From SAR86 cluster bacterium (GTDB taxonomy: Bacteria > Pseudomonadota > Gammaproteobacteria > Magnimaribacterales > Magnimaribacteraceae): 46,372 nt of DNA. This document shows positions 25,723 to 33,837 of the stretch, in pieces; positions within the stretch are counted from its first letter, which is position 1; each line of letters opens with the position of its first letter. The notes under the pieces were generated by a model. It was not told the DNA's origin, did not search any database, and worked only from the letters and a program-made list of their open reading frames with translations. The stretch spans positions 1 through 46,372 of the forward strand of contig JADHSF010000008.1 in assembly GCA_016777005.1 (NCBI GenBank). Direction: 5' to 3'. Made by a program: the position numbers and the translations under genes.

Positions 25723-26733
25723 ATGAAAGTACTCGGAATTGAAACATCTTGTGACGAAACGGGTGTCGCTATCTTTGATACTGAAAAGAACACCATTGTT
25801 TCTGAGCAACTCTATAGTCAGGCTGCGAAGCATGCTCTGTATGGAGGTGTAGTGCCGGAGCTGGCTTCTAGAGACCATCTTAAAAAGCTGATTCCTCTTA
25901 TTCGTTTAACAGTTCAAGAATCTGGATATTTACTAAGCGAGATTGACGGAATAGCTTATACAGCTGGACCAGGATTAAGAGGGCCTCTTTTGATTGGGGC
26001 GTCTGCTGCAAAAGCTATTGCTCTGAGCTTAGGAAAACCTTCAATTGGTATCCACCACATGGAAGCTCATCTTTTAATAAATCTTTTAGAATCTCCTGCC
26101 CCGTCTTTTCCCTTTTTAACATTATTGATTTCAGGAGGCCATTGTTTGCTTATAAATTCGAAGTCTTTAGGCGATTATGAAATAATTGGACAAACTTTGG
26201 ATGATGCAGTCGGAGAGGCTTTTGATAAGGTCGCTAAGATTTTGGAACTTGGTTACCCCGGAGGTCCAAAAATAGAAGAATTAGCCAAAAAAGGAGATGC
26301 TTCAGCATTCAACTTCCCTAGACCGATGACTAATAAAAATAATTTAGACTTTAGCTTTAGCGGACTCAAGACAGCTGTCTATTATGAGTACAAAAAGTTT
26401 AAACAGATCTCTGATAATCAAAAGGCAGACATAGCAGCTTCTTTTCAGACTGCTGTAGCAGATACTTTATTGAATAAAACCAAAAAAGCACTGTTTGAAA
26501 CAGAACTCAATGAATTGGTTATTGGAGGCGGGGTTGCTTCTAATAAATTTATCAGAGAAAAACTGATCAATGGGCTCGAGAGTAATAAAATTTTCTTTCC
26601 CCCAATAGAAAGGTGCACTGATAATGGTGCAATGATTGCTTTTGCAGGAAGCTTTTACTTGAACGATAAGGAACAAGATATGAATTTAGACATTAAGCCA
26701 AGATGGCCACTTTCAGAATTAAATAATGGATAA
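25723..26733 (+). CDS. tsaD: tRNA N6-threonylcarbamoyladenosine synthase, TsaD subunit
   Basis: Transfers threonylcarbamoyl to A37 of ANN-decoding tRNAs, together with TsaB and TsaE. The 336-residue ASKHA-fold protein starts MKVLGIETSCDETGVAI, has the metal-binding HxxxH in IHHMEAH (His112, His116), then LISGGHC, LGYPGGP, FSFSGLKTAV and GGGVASNKFIRE. The length and all blocks are normal. Its end overlaps folB by 8 bases. The tsaD-folB-folK order beside divergent rpsU is as in Pseudomonas, but plsY is missing between tsaD and folB. Confidence 0.97.
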   Translation: MKVLGIETSCDETGVAIFDTEKNTIVSEQLYSQAAKHALYGGVVPELASRDHLKKLIPLIRLTVQESGYLLSEIDGIAYTAGPGLRGPLLIGASAAKAIALSLGKPSIGIHHMEAHLLINLLESPAPSFPFLTLLISGGHCLLINSKSLGDYEIIGQTLDDAVGEAFDKVAKILELGYPGGPKIEELAKKGDASAFNFPRPMTNKNNLDFSFSGLKTAVYYEYKKFKQISDNQKADIAASFQTAVADTLLNKTKKALFETELNELVIGGGVASNKFIREKLINGLESNKIFFPPIERCTDNGAMIAFAGSFYLNDKEQDMNLDIKPRWPLSELNNG

Positions 26734-27073
26734 AGTATTTATCAATAATTTAGAAGTTGAGGGTATTATTGGAATCTTCCAGTGGGAGAGAGAAGTAAGG
26801 CAATTAGTTTCTATAGATATAGAAATGGATTTTAATAATAAGAAAGCAGCAAAGTCTGACCAGATAGAAGACGCATTAAATTATAAACTTGTGGGCAAGA
26901 GAGTGACTGCGTATGTACAAAAATCAAGATTTAAATTGGTGGAGGCTCTTGCAGAGAATATCTCAAAAATCATTCTTAAAGAATTTCCTGTTTCTAAGGT
27001 TAAAGTCACCTTAAGAAAACCAGGTGCAATGAGAGGTTCGGATTCTGTAGGAATCTCGATTATTAGACCTTGA
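26726..27073 (+). CDS. folB: Dihydroneopterin aldolase
   Basis: Cleaves dihydroneopterin in folate synthesis. The 115-residue protein shows the family N-terminus VFINNLEVEGIIGIFQWEREVRQ, the DALNYKLVGKRV block, the FKLVEALAENIS segment with the catalytic Glu, and KVKVTLRKPGAM. It overlaps tsaD by 8 bases and folK by 4, so the three are coupled. Confidence 0.95.
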   Translation: MDKVFINNLEVEGIIGIFQWEREVRQLVSIDIEMDFNNKKAAKSDQIEDALNYKLVGKRVTAYVQKSRFKLVEALAENISKIILKEFPVSKVKVTLRKPGAMRGSDSVGISIIRP

Positions 27074-27516
27074 AAGAGACAGTCTTTATCAGCATTGGAA
27101 GCAATCTATATGCTGAAAAAAATATAATGCTTGTGAGAGATCATTTAGACCTTCTTTTTGATGTGACATATTCAAGCATTTACAAAACACCAGCCGAAGG
27201 CTTCGTAGGTGAAGACTTTTTAAATAGCGTTTGTAAGTTTGAAACTGAAGTGAATCCTTATGAAATACGCAGAATACTTAAAGAGATTGAAAAAGATATG
27301 GGCAGGACAATCGATCAGAAGGGTATGTCTAACAGAGTAATAGATCTTGATCTTATTTTGTATGGAGATTTAGAAATTAATGATCAAGAGCTAGAAATAC
27401 CAAGTGCTGATATAAAAAAGTATAAATTTATTCTAGAACCTTTGGCTGAAATTGCGCCTAACTCTATTCACCCGGTCCTAAAAGTATCTTATCTGGATTT
27501 ACTTGATCATTCCTAG
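27070..27516 (+). CDS. folK: 2-amino-4-hydroxy-6-hydroxymethyldihydropteridine pyrophosphokinase
   Basis: Transfers pyrophosphate from ATP to hydroxymethyldihydropterin in folate synthesis. The 148-residue protein has FISIGSNL, YKTPAEGFVGEDFLNSVCKFET, the Mg-binding segment NRVIDLDLILYGD, and the ending PLAEIAPNSIHP. The start is TTG 27070, overlapping the folB stop as TTGA. There is no in-frame ATG before the conserved SIGSN strand, so TTG is needed. A pteridine-reductase-like SDR lies about 4.5 kb further on, beyond the accessory block. Confidence 0.94.
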   Translation: MKETVFISIGSNLYAEKNIMLVRDHLDLLFDVTYSSIYKTPAEGFVGEDFLNSVCKFETEVNPYEIRRILKEIEKDMGRTIDQKGMSNRVIDLDLILYGDLEINDQELEIPSADIKKYKFILEPLAEIAPNSIHPVLKVSYLDLLDHS

Positions 27517-27539
27517 TCAGGATCGCTATCAATGATGCC

Positions 27540-27567
27540 TTGAATTAGTATCATAAATTGATATACG
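27540..27567 (+). promoter_or_regulatory. Candidate promoter for the secreted-protein gene
   Basis: TTGAAT (27540-27545), a 16-base spacer, TATACG (27562-27567), then an AAAGGA ribosome site 6 bases before the ATG at 27596. The spacing is good and the -10 match is 4/6. It suggests that this gene is transcribed separately from folK. Confidence 0.35.
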
Positions 27568-27595
27568 ATTGGAGGATTAATAACAAAGGAATACT

Positions 27596-28312
27596 ATGAA
27601 AAAATTAATCTTAATGATGCTTGCTTCATTATCACTGTTCATCTTTGCAGATGGCCATGAGAGTGCACCAATGTCTACTGATGGAGCATTTACTACTTTG
27701 CAGGTAGCTTCACCTGATATTGAAAAATACAGACAAACCCTTATTGATAATCCTTCAGCTTTCCAAGCCACAGGAGCCACGGCTGCTGGTATTTGTGTAA
27801 CCAATAGTGGGCATGAATACTTAGGTCAAATGATGGTTTGGAGTGCATTCCCGAATGTAGCTGCTGCGTTATCAGGAAGTACGATGTATGACCCTCAAAA
27901 AGCTCCTAGAAGCTTTGAAAGGCTAAGAGAAGTTAAATATGGAGTAACTTGGAAGCCTATAACTCCTTTTAGACTTGAACCAGGTTTTGAAAGAGTTCAA
28001 AGAATAAAAGTTTCTGCAGAAAACATGGATGCTTTTACGGCGGCAATCGATAATCTGGAAAAAGCCATTCAAGATGCCGGTTATGAAAATTTTTATAATG
28101 GAGCTTTTGTTTTAATTGGCGGAGGCGATCGTGATGTAGGAACAGTAATAGTTCGCTCTATAGTTCGAGATGCTAATGCTATGGGAGTCTTATTTGACGA
28201 ATTCTTTGCAGGTAATGCTTCTTGGGCTGATGAATATCAAACAGTTACTTCATTGGGAGAAGTGGTTTCGGACAATATGGAAGTTTGCGAACAACTCTAT
28301 TTCGGAAGTTAA
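27596..28312 (+). CDS. Secreted protein of unknown family, possible tandem alpha-beta barrel
   Basis: A 238-residue protein that I do not recognise. It has a clear signal peptide: Lys-Lys, a hydrophobic core (residues 4-17) and a likely cleavage after IFA (residues 16-18) before DGHES. There is no lipobox Cys. The mature part seems to be two similar halves. One runs from FTTLQVASPD to about residue 120, the other from RVQRIKVSAENMDAF onward; each starts with a strand followed by a helix and has a later GEYLGQ/GTVIVR-like strand. This resembles ferredoxin-like (ABM/EthD-type) dimeric barrels, which is inference only. Two Cys residues (67 and 232 by approximate count) could form a disulfide. 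It is monocistronic, with a terminator after it. Confidence 0.7.
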   Translation: MKKLILMMLASLSLFIFADGHESAPMSTDGAFTTLQVASPDIEKYRQTLIDNPSAFQATGATAAGICVTNSGHEYLGQMMVWSAFPNVAAALSGSTMYDPQKAPRSFERLREVKYGVTWKPITPFRLEPGFERVQRIKVSAENMDAFTAAIDNLEKAIQDAGYENFYNGAFVLIGGGDRDVGTVIVRSIVRDANAMGVLFDEFFAGNASWADEYQTVTSLGEVVSDNMEVCEQLYFGS

Positions 28313-28321
28313 ATAGTTATC

Positions 28322-28358
28322 AATGCCTGGATATCAAGGTATTCAGGCATTTCTTCTT
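28322..28358 (+). terminator. Intrinsic terminator after the secreted-protein gene
   Basis: AATGCCTG and CAGGCATT form a perfect 8-bp stem that extends inward with G-T, A-T, T-A and A-T pairs to about 12 bp around a 6-base loop. It is followed by TTCTTCTT. It lies 10 bases after the stop at 28312 and before the 3' end of the convergent MFS gene, which it may also serve. It is one of the few convincing terminators in the window. Confidence 0.75.
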
Positions 28359-28368
28359 GAACCTTTCA

Positions 28369-29949
28369 TTAGATGTTTTCACCAAGTGCCCTTGCTCTTT
28401 CCGTAACTGATTCTTCATCTTCCTTAAGATGTTTAACGGCCATAAATAAAGTGACTGTTGGTATTAACAGTATGAAAAGAATCAGCGCCATAGAAGTCTG
28501 CATTGCTTCTCCAGGAGCATAGCCTTGATATTCAAACATATCGCTTATTCTTCCCAAAGTATAAGGACCAAGCGCCAGTCCTATCATGCTTAGTGTAAGT
28601 ATAAAGAATGCACCTGCCATAGCCCTCATTCTTGGTAAGACCAAGTTTGTAACTGTTGTGGCTGCGCAACCTACATAAACAGAACTCCCTATGTGATAAA
28701 TAAAATTATAAACTAAAGAGGCATTTCTGCTTTCAGAGTAAATCATACCCAGACAACCTAATGTTGTTATTAAAACTCCACCAACGAATATAACGTAGAG
28801 TCTTCCCCCAGAATACTGATCTCTTAGTTTATCCCCAAAATACCCGCCACCAATGACTCCAATAAAAGATCCAATGGCAGTTATTAACCCAATCATAGTG
28901 CCAATTTCTAAGGCCGTCATACCATGATAGTTAATGTAGAAAGAAGGCGTGAAAGCAGAGTAGGCATAACCCACAAATGGTATGCAGGGGAAAGAGATAA
29001 ATGAATAGACTATTGCTTTACTTCTAAACATAAGAGAAAAGGCAACAATATCTCGTTTACTTAAACTCTGTATCCAGGTACATACTAAATAAGTACCAAT
29101 ACCCCAAGCCACCCACTGTAAGAAGTCTCCAGTCAGGCGATATAAGGAAAAGCACAAAAGAAAAATAGTGGTTGCAACTAGAAGATTTATAGCAAGAGAC
29201 TTTAGGGTATCTTTATTCCCTAAAAGAGATAAAGGCGTCAATCCTATAAATTCTTTAAATGTATCCTTGAAAGGTTCTTTGCTCTGCTCTGTGACAATGC
29301 CTTCACTCATACCCTTTATGGGTTCTTTAATAAATGTAAAAGTAATCAGTGAAAGTAAAATACCTGGAAGTCCAACGCCCATGAATGCTGCTTGCCATCC
29401 TTTGAGTCCTAATGGAGCCTGTGTGGGGTCAGGAAAAGCAGAATTCCAAGTATCTAAAATTGCACCTCCTAAAAATAAGCCAATTCCAGCTCCGAGGTAG
29501 AGACCACTTGAATATATTGATAATACAGTAGCTCTTACTCTGGGAGAGAAGTAATCTGAAAGAAGAGAATAGGCAGAAGGAGTTGCAGTTGACTCTCCAA
29601 TACCGACGCCAAATCTATAAATCGAAAGACTTAAAAAAGACTTTGCGGTCCCAGACATAAAAGTCATCAAGCTCCAAAATGCCAGTCCTACACTAATAAG
29701 ATTTTTTCTATTCCATGAGTCTGCTAATTTACCCATGGGAATACCCACTACTGAATAAAAAACTCCAAAAGCTGTTCCAAATAAGAAACCTATATCACTA
29801 TTGGAGATTCCAAGATCTGCCTTTATATCCTCCGCCAAGATAGAAAGAATCTGTCTATCGACAAAGTTAAAAATATAAACTAGTACGAGGAGGCTTAGGG
29901 CAACTTTGGCATGGTAACCACCAACCTCAGAATTTTTCTCTTCTGACAA
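28369..29949 (-). CDS. MFS transporter, spinster-like
   Basis: A 526-residue major facilitator with about twelve helices. The first helix has the NFVDRQILSIL motif and the loop 2-3 signature is GKLADSWNRKNLI. Helix 4-5 has RFGVGIGESTATPSAYSLLSDYF, typical of the Spns/ExuT-like marine MFS group. A long central loop and an extra helix pair make it longer than the usual 430-450 residues. The substrate is unknown. The start is TTG 29949, set by GGGGAG 7 bases upstream. It is the last gene of the minus-strand accessory run, so it may import or export the compound handled by the upstream hydratases. Confidence 0.88.
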   Translation of the reverse strand: MSEEKNSEVGGYHAKVALSLLVLVYIFNFVDRQILSILAEDIKADLGISNSDIGFLFGTAFGVFYSVVGIPMGKLADSWNRKNLISVGLAFWSLMTFMSGTAKSFLSLSIYRFGVGIGESTATPSAYSLLSDYFSPRVRATVLSIYSSGLYLGAGIGLFLGGAILDTWNSAFPDPTQAPLGLKGWQAAFMGVGLPGILLSLITFTFIKEPIKGMSEGIVTEQSKEPFKDTFKEFIGLTPLSLLGNKDTLKSLAINLLVATTIFLLCFSLYRLTGDFLQWVAWGIGTYLVCTWIQSLSKRDIVAFSLMFRSKAIVYSFISFPCIPFVGYAYSAFTPSFYINYHGMTALEIGTMIGLITAIGSFIGVIGGGYFGDKLRDQYSGGRLYVIFVGGVLITTLGCLGMIYSESRNASLVYNFIYHIGSSVYVGCAATTVTNLVLPRMRAMAGAFFILTLSMIGLALGPYTLGRISDMFEYQGYAPGEAMQTSMALILFILLIPTVTLFMAVKHLKEDEESVTERARALGENI

Positions 29950-29978
29950 AATTTTTCTCCCCTTAGTAGATTATTTTT

Positions 29979-30398
29979 TTAAGATTCTATTTTTGCTGTG
30001 GCGTTTCCAGTAATCACAGAGACATTATCTTGATTAGTAGTTTCAATCATTAGATCAATAACTTTCCCATCATCTTCTTGACGGATTTCTATAATAGTAG
30101 CTTTACCGGTCAGTGTGTCACCAGGCCAAACTTGATTAGTAAATCTAACGCCATATTTCTTTAAGGCTCCGTCACCTACATAATCGGTAAGCATTGTTCC
30201 AGTCAAACCCATTGATAGCATGCCATGAGCAAAAACGCTTGGGTAGCCTGCTATTTGGGTTGTGAAGATCTCATCAGTATGAAGAGGATTGTAGTCCCCA
30301 GAAGCTCCAGCATATTGGACTATCTGAGTTCTTTTGAGATCCTCTACTAAGACAGATGAGTGAGTATCTCCAACTTTTATTTCATTTTCTTTCAACAT
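29979..30398 (-). CDS. MaoC-like (R)-specific enoyl-CoA hydratase, catalytic subunit
   Basis: A 139-residue hot-dog-fold protein. The hydratase-2 motif is present: Asp35 and His40 in GASGDYNPLHTDE, then AGYPSVFAHGMLSMG, which carries the dyad and oxyanion features of the MaoC family. It is adjacent to a second MaoC-fold gene lacking the same motif spacing. The pair is therefore best read as a heteromeric hydratase, as in HadAB- or ChsH1/ChsH2-type enzymes. The acyl-CoA substrate is unknown. A strong AGGAGAAA ribosome site precedes the ATG. Confidence 0.88.
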   Translation of the reverse strand: MLKENEIKVGDTHSSVLVEDLKRTQIVQYAGASGDYNPLHTDEIFTTQIAGYPSVFAHGMLSMGLTGTMLTDYVGDGALKKYGVRFTNQVWPGDTLTGKATIIEIRQEDDGKVIDLMIETTNQDNVSVITGNATAKIES

Positions 30399-30407
30399 TA
30401 TTTTCTC

Positions 30408-30914
30408 CTAGCTATCTACAGCTCTTTCAGTTTGAACGCCAACACCAGTAGCCGTTATAACTAATTCACCGTCTTGATTTCTGTATTCAGTGACACTTTC
30501 ACTAAATTTTAATTTACCAGCTCTTTTGCTCTCTTTTTCCCAAGAGTTACCTGGTTTAGTGGTAGCCGTAAGAACATCTCCAGCTTTAAGGGTCATGTGA
30601 TACTCAAAATGTTGTTCAGCATGAAGGCCCATAGCAGCTCCACCGCCTCCACCACCACCTGAATCTTTTGAAGGTTTAGATCCAGTTGCCTCTTTTCCAG
30701 AACCAAACCAACCCTCTCCACCTATCTTCGGCCTTAGAAAGTAATCGGGATCAAATTGGGCACTTGATTGTGCAAAAGTTGGGGGTGCAATGATTCCACC
30801 TGAGTCTGTTCTTTTTGCATACTCTTCATCATGGTAAATTGGATTTGCGTCTCCAACAGATCTTGCGAACATCATAATGTGGCTTGCTTCTACTAAAAAT
30901 TTATCAATAGCCAT
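30408..30914 (-). CDS. MaoC N-terminal-type (FAS1-like) dehydratase subunit with Gly-rich insert
   Basis: A 168-residue hot-dog-fold protein of the MaoC_dehydrat_N type. FARSVGDANPIYHDEEYA (residues 16-33), IIAPPTFAQ, FEYHMTLKAGDVL, and EYRNQDGELVITATGVGVQTE are the family blocks. Residues 72-95 hold an insert with SGKEATGSKPSKDS and a run of seven glycines (86-92), probably a flexible loop. It is spaced 9 bases before the catalytic MaoC gene, and a strong ribosome site (AGGAGAAAA) precedes the ATG. Its role is as the non-catalytic or substrate-binding partner, by analogy with two-subunit hydratases. Confidence 0.82.
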   Translation of the reverse strand: MAIDKFLVEASHIMMFARSVGDANPIYHDEEYAKRTDSGGIIAPPTFAQSSAQFDPDYFLRPKIGGEGWFGSGKEATGSKPSKDSGGGGGGGAAMGLHAEQHFEYHMTLKAGDVLTATTKPGNSWEKESKRAGKLKFSESVTEYRNQDGELVITATGVGVQTERAVDS

Positions 30915-30923
30915 TTTTTTCTC

Positions 30924-31988
30924 CTATAAAAAATTCTTCTTAACTAAATCCCAAGCGGTGTCCGAAAGGTTACTAACTCCGCTTGCTCTTTCTGCAGCAT
31001 TTTGACTTGCTGCCGTTCCATCTCTAACTCTTCCCAGTATGCCTTGCAGGATACCTGCAAGTTTAAATAAATTATATGCCGTATAGAGATCCCATTCCTC
31101 ACTCAGATCAACATTAATTTTTTCTGAATAAAGTTTTACATAGTCTTCTATCACAGGAATTCCTTTTTCTTTGCAATATTCTTTATCTGCTAGCTTGGGA
31201 TTCATCGTGTACTGCATGCAATGATAATTAAAGTCCGCACAAGGATCTCCAAGAGTAGATAATTCCCAATCTAGAATAGCAATCACTCCGGGATCATTTT
31301 TGCCAACCATTACATTACTAAGACTATAGTCACCGTGAACAATTCCAGTTTTCTTTTCAGTTGGAAGATTTTTTGGCAACCATTCAATTAGATTATTCAT
31401 TGATTCAATAGTTTCTGTTTCCGAATCTATATATTGCTTTGACCATCTAGAAACTTGCCTACCAACATAATTTCCTGGCTTTCCAAAATTCTCTAAGCCT
31501 ATTTCCATGGGATCAACTGTGTGAAGTTTAGCCATAGAATCATTCATAGATTCATAAACTCCCCTGGCTTCTTCTTCATCGCTATCTTCCATGGCAGGGT
31601 CCCAAAGAACCCTTCCATCCTTAAATTCCATTAAATAAAACGCGGTACCGATAACTTCTTCATCTTCACAAAGTGTATAACTTTTTGGAACAGGAACATC
31701 TGTTTTGTTGAGAGCAGTTATGACTTGGTATTCTCTATCTACGGCATGAGCAGACTTTAGTAATTTTCCAGGTGGTTTTCTTCTAAGCACATAGGATTGA
31801 CTTGGACTGATAACTTTGTAAGTTGGATTAGACTGACCGCCTTTAAATTCTTCGACTTCTATTTCGCCTTCAAATCCTTCCACATTTTCATGCATATATT
31901 CCTCAAGTCTGGAAGCATCAAACTGATGCCTATCCAAGACCTCCATTGTTCCGGTATTCTCGTCAGTATTGTGAAGTTCATTACTCAT
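30924..31988 (-). CDS. Phosphotransferase family protein (ACAD10/APH-like)
   Basis: A 354-residue kinase-fold protein of the type found with acyl-CoA dehydrogenases and MaoC hydratases. Blocks are the N-terminal FKGGQSNPTYKV nucleotide region, SYVLRRKPPGKLLKSAHAVDRE, the catalytic loop IVHGDYSLSNVMV, and the metal-binding AILDWELSTLGDP, with the ending segment SNLSDTAWDLV. The family is proposed to phosphorylate hydroxyacyl-type substrates, but the actual substrate is unknown. The start at ATG 31988 is chosen because the upstream reading to 32063 runs into the SDR gene. First in the accessory run. Confidence 0.87.
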   Translation of the reverse strand: MSNELHNTDENTGTMEVLDRHQFDASRLEEYMHENVEGFEGEIEVEEFKGGQSNPTYKVISPSQSYVLRRKPPGKLLKSAHAVDREYQVITALNKTDVPVPKSYTLCEDEEVIGTAFYLMEFKDGRVLWDPAMEDSDEEEARGVYESMNDSMAKLHTVDPMEIGLENFGKPGNYVGRQVSRWSKQYIDSETETIESMNNLIEWLPKNLPTEKKTGIVHGDYSLSNVMVGKNDPGVIAILDWELSTLGDPCADFNYHCMQYTMNPKLADKEYCKEKGIPVIEDYVKLYSEKINVDLSEEWDLYTAYNLFKLAGILQGILGRVRDGTAASQNAAERASGVSNLSDTAWDLVKKNFL

Positions 31989-32037
31989 AATTTCATAATA
32001 AGATAGTTGTAAAAATGATAAAAGGAAAAAATGCAGC

Positions 32038-32769
32038 TTAGCTAATCGATCTTCCTCCATCAACTTTGATAACTTGGCCGGTTATATATTCTGCACTTGA
32101 TAGAAATACTGCTACAGAAGAAATATCTCTTGGATCACCTATCCTGCCTAGAGGAACTTTCGCTAACCTGACTTTTTTCTGCTCTTCTGTAAGATCTTCG
32201 TCTTCAGGCCATAGTATAGCGCCAGGAGAAATAGCATTAACCCGTATCTCGGGAGCTAATTCCTTTGCTAAGGATTTAGTAATACCTTCTAGGGCAGATT
32301 TAGCCCCAGCGTATAAACTAAAGTTTTTTATTCCACTTGGAGCTAATGTATCTGAAATATTGATGACACATCCTTTCCCTTTCATCAAAAAAGGGAGTAG
32401 GGCCTGGGTGAGGAATAGAGGTGTCGTGGCATTTGTGGCCATTAAGTCATTCCATTCTTCTATCGAAGCTCCCTTTAGAGGAGTAGGGTAGAAGCTAGAA
32501 GCATTATTCACTAAAACCGCCAAATCATCTGTAATTTTAGCAACCCCTTTTTGCAAGTCTTCTATAGAAGTTGAATTATTAAAATCTGCTTGAAGGATAA
32601 AGCAAGATTCACTTCGTATTTCATTTAATTCTTTCTGTATTTCTAAAGCCTTTGAAGCAGAAGAATTATAATGAAAGATAATATTGAAACCTTCATCATG
32701 AAAATGTTTACAAGTTGTTTTGCCAATCCTTTTAGCTCCACCAGTTAAAAAAATAAATTTATTTGTCAT
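32038..32769 (-). CDS. SDR oxidoreductase, pteridine reductase-like (FolM type)
   Basis: A 243-residue short-chain dehydrogenase. The cofactor motif is TGGAKRIG (residues 9-16) rather than TGxxxGxG; Arg in this position is characteristic of pteridine/dihydrobiopterin reductases. It is followed by NNASSFYPTPL, the catalytic YxxxK (Tyr153, Lys157), and SPGAILWPE. NADPH-dependent reduction of a pterin or dihydrofolate is inferred, and fits folB-folK a few kilobases away. Its ATG overlaps the cca stop by 4 bases (ATGA), so it is coupled to the housekeeping unit and not to the accessory run. Confidence 0.8.
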   Translation of the reverse strand: MTNKFIFLTGGAKRIGKTTCKHFHDEGFNIIFHYNSSASKALEIQKELNEIRSESCFILQADFNNSTSIEDLQKGVAKITDDLAVLVNNASSFYPTPLKGASIEEWNDLMATNATTPLFLTQALLPFLMKGKGCVINISDTLAPSGIKNFSLYAGAKSALEGITKSLAKELAPEIRVNAISPGAILWPEDEDLTEEQKKVRLAKVPLGRIGDPRDISSVAVFLSSAEYITGQVIKVDGGRSIS

Positions 32770-33833
32770 ATTTTTGAAAGATAATTTTCTAGAACTTGCA
32801 ATCTATCTTCCTGTAGTTTTTTTGCAATCAATTTTCCATTTTTTAGGGCGACTTCGGCTTCTATATTACTTACCAAGTCATAAAGCTTTTCCCAATCAAT
32901 GGCTGTTTGCTGAGTTGAGCTTTTAAAAAATGAAGATGCCTTTTCAGCCCTAAAGAACCTTTCAGGCTTTCTTATCAAGTCACTTTGATGAATTATTTCA
33001 AGGATTGAATGAGCAGAGAATGGGGTGGCTCTGAATTTAATCAACAAATCACATATACCAGAAATTTCAATAAATTCTTTTGGGAGATTAAAAGAAGTGT
33101 TTATTTCTTGCATATTTTTATTACCAGAAACAAGGACAGCCCATCTTATAGCAATGTCCTTAGTTTCTTCTGAAGAATTATTTAGCTCTTCAATATTCAT
33201 AATCTCAATAGGGCAGACTTCATCTAAAGCGCCTACCTCTTGAAGGGTTAAAAAATATATCTCAGGATTTTTTGTAATTAGGGCTTTATGGGTTTCCATC
33301 CAAATTCTTTCTTTGCTTAGTGTTTTGATTTCACCGGATAAAGAGATTTCTTTCATAGATTCAAGAGTGTCTTTTTCTATCTTAAATTGTAAGAAGTTAA
33401 GCTTTGAAGCAAACCGAGCAGCTCTCAAAACTCTTAAGGGGTCTTCTTTGAAGGATGAAGAGACTTTTCTGATAACTTTATTTTCTATGTCTTTAATGCC
33501 GTTATAAGGATCTATTAGTTTTCCTTCTTCATCTTGAGCAATTGCATTAATTGTAAGATCTCTTCTGAGTAAATCTTCTTCAAGGGTTACGGATGAGTCA
33601 AATTCAAACTCAAATGCTTTATGTCCTAGTCCGGATTTCCTTTCTTTCCTAGCTAGTGCATATTCTTCTTTACTATCTGGATGCAAAAATACAGGAAAGT
33701 CCTTCCCAATTTTTTTATAACCATTTCTTTTTAGATCATTTTCTGTCCCGCCCACAACAACCCAGTCTCGTTCTAATACCTCTATACCGAGTAATGTATC
33801 TCGTACAGCTCCACCAACTAAATAAATATTCAT
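32766..33833 (-). CDS. cca: CCA tRNA nucleotidyltransferase, apparently lacking the HD motif
   Basis: Adds or repairs the 3' CCA of tRNAs. From ATG 33833 the protein has 355 residues; the longer reading to 33854 adds seven residues that overlap apaH. The catalytic part is normal: IYLVGGAVRDTLLG, the acidic pair in LERDWVVVGG (Glu in place of the usual first Asp), KDFPVFLHPDSKEEYALAR, RRDLTINAIA, and DPLRVLRAARFASKL. The C-terminal region starts like the enteric protein (IRWAVLVSG), but the HD residues and Gly-His-rich loop expected there are missing, so the phosphatase/phosphodiesterase activity is probably lost. It is about 55 residues shorter than E. coli Cca. Confidence 0.92.
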   Translation of the reverse strand: MNIYLVGGAVRDTLLGIEVLERDWVVVGGTENDLKRNGYKKIGKDFPVFLHPDSKEEYALARKERKSGLGHKAFEFEFDSSVTLEEDLLRRDLTINAIAQDEEGKLIDPYNGIKDIENKVIRKVSSSFKEDPLRVLRAARFASKLNFLQFKIEKDTLESMKEISLSGEIKTLSKERIWMETHKALITKNPEIYFLTLQEVGALDEVCPIEIMNIEELNNSSEETKDIAIRWAVLVSGNKNMQEINTSFNLPKEFIEISGICDLLIKFRATPFSAHSILEIIHQSDLIRKPERFFRAEKASSFFKSSTQQTAIDWEKLYDLVSNIEAEVALKNGKLIAKKLQEDRLQVLENYLSKI

Positions 33834-33837
33834 AAAA

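Noticed and set aside
30408-31988. Reading the accessory kinase and hydratases as an aminoglycoside-resistance or antibiotic gene set
   Set aside because: The kinase fold is shared with aminoglycoside phosphotransferases, but its motifs and MaoC neighbours fit the ACAD10-like acyl-CoA group; no resistance function is supported.
31989-32063. A 25-residue N-terminal extension of the phosphotransferase
   Set aside because: It overlaps the SDR coding end and looks like translated antisense SDR sequence; the Met at 31988 gives a family-like N-terminus.
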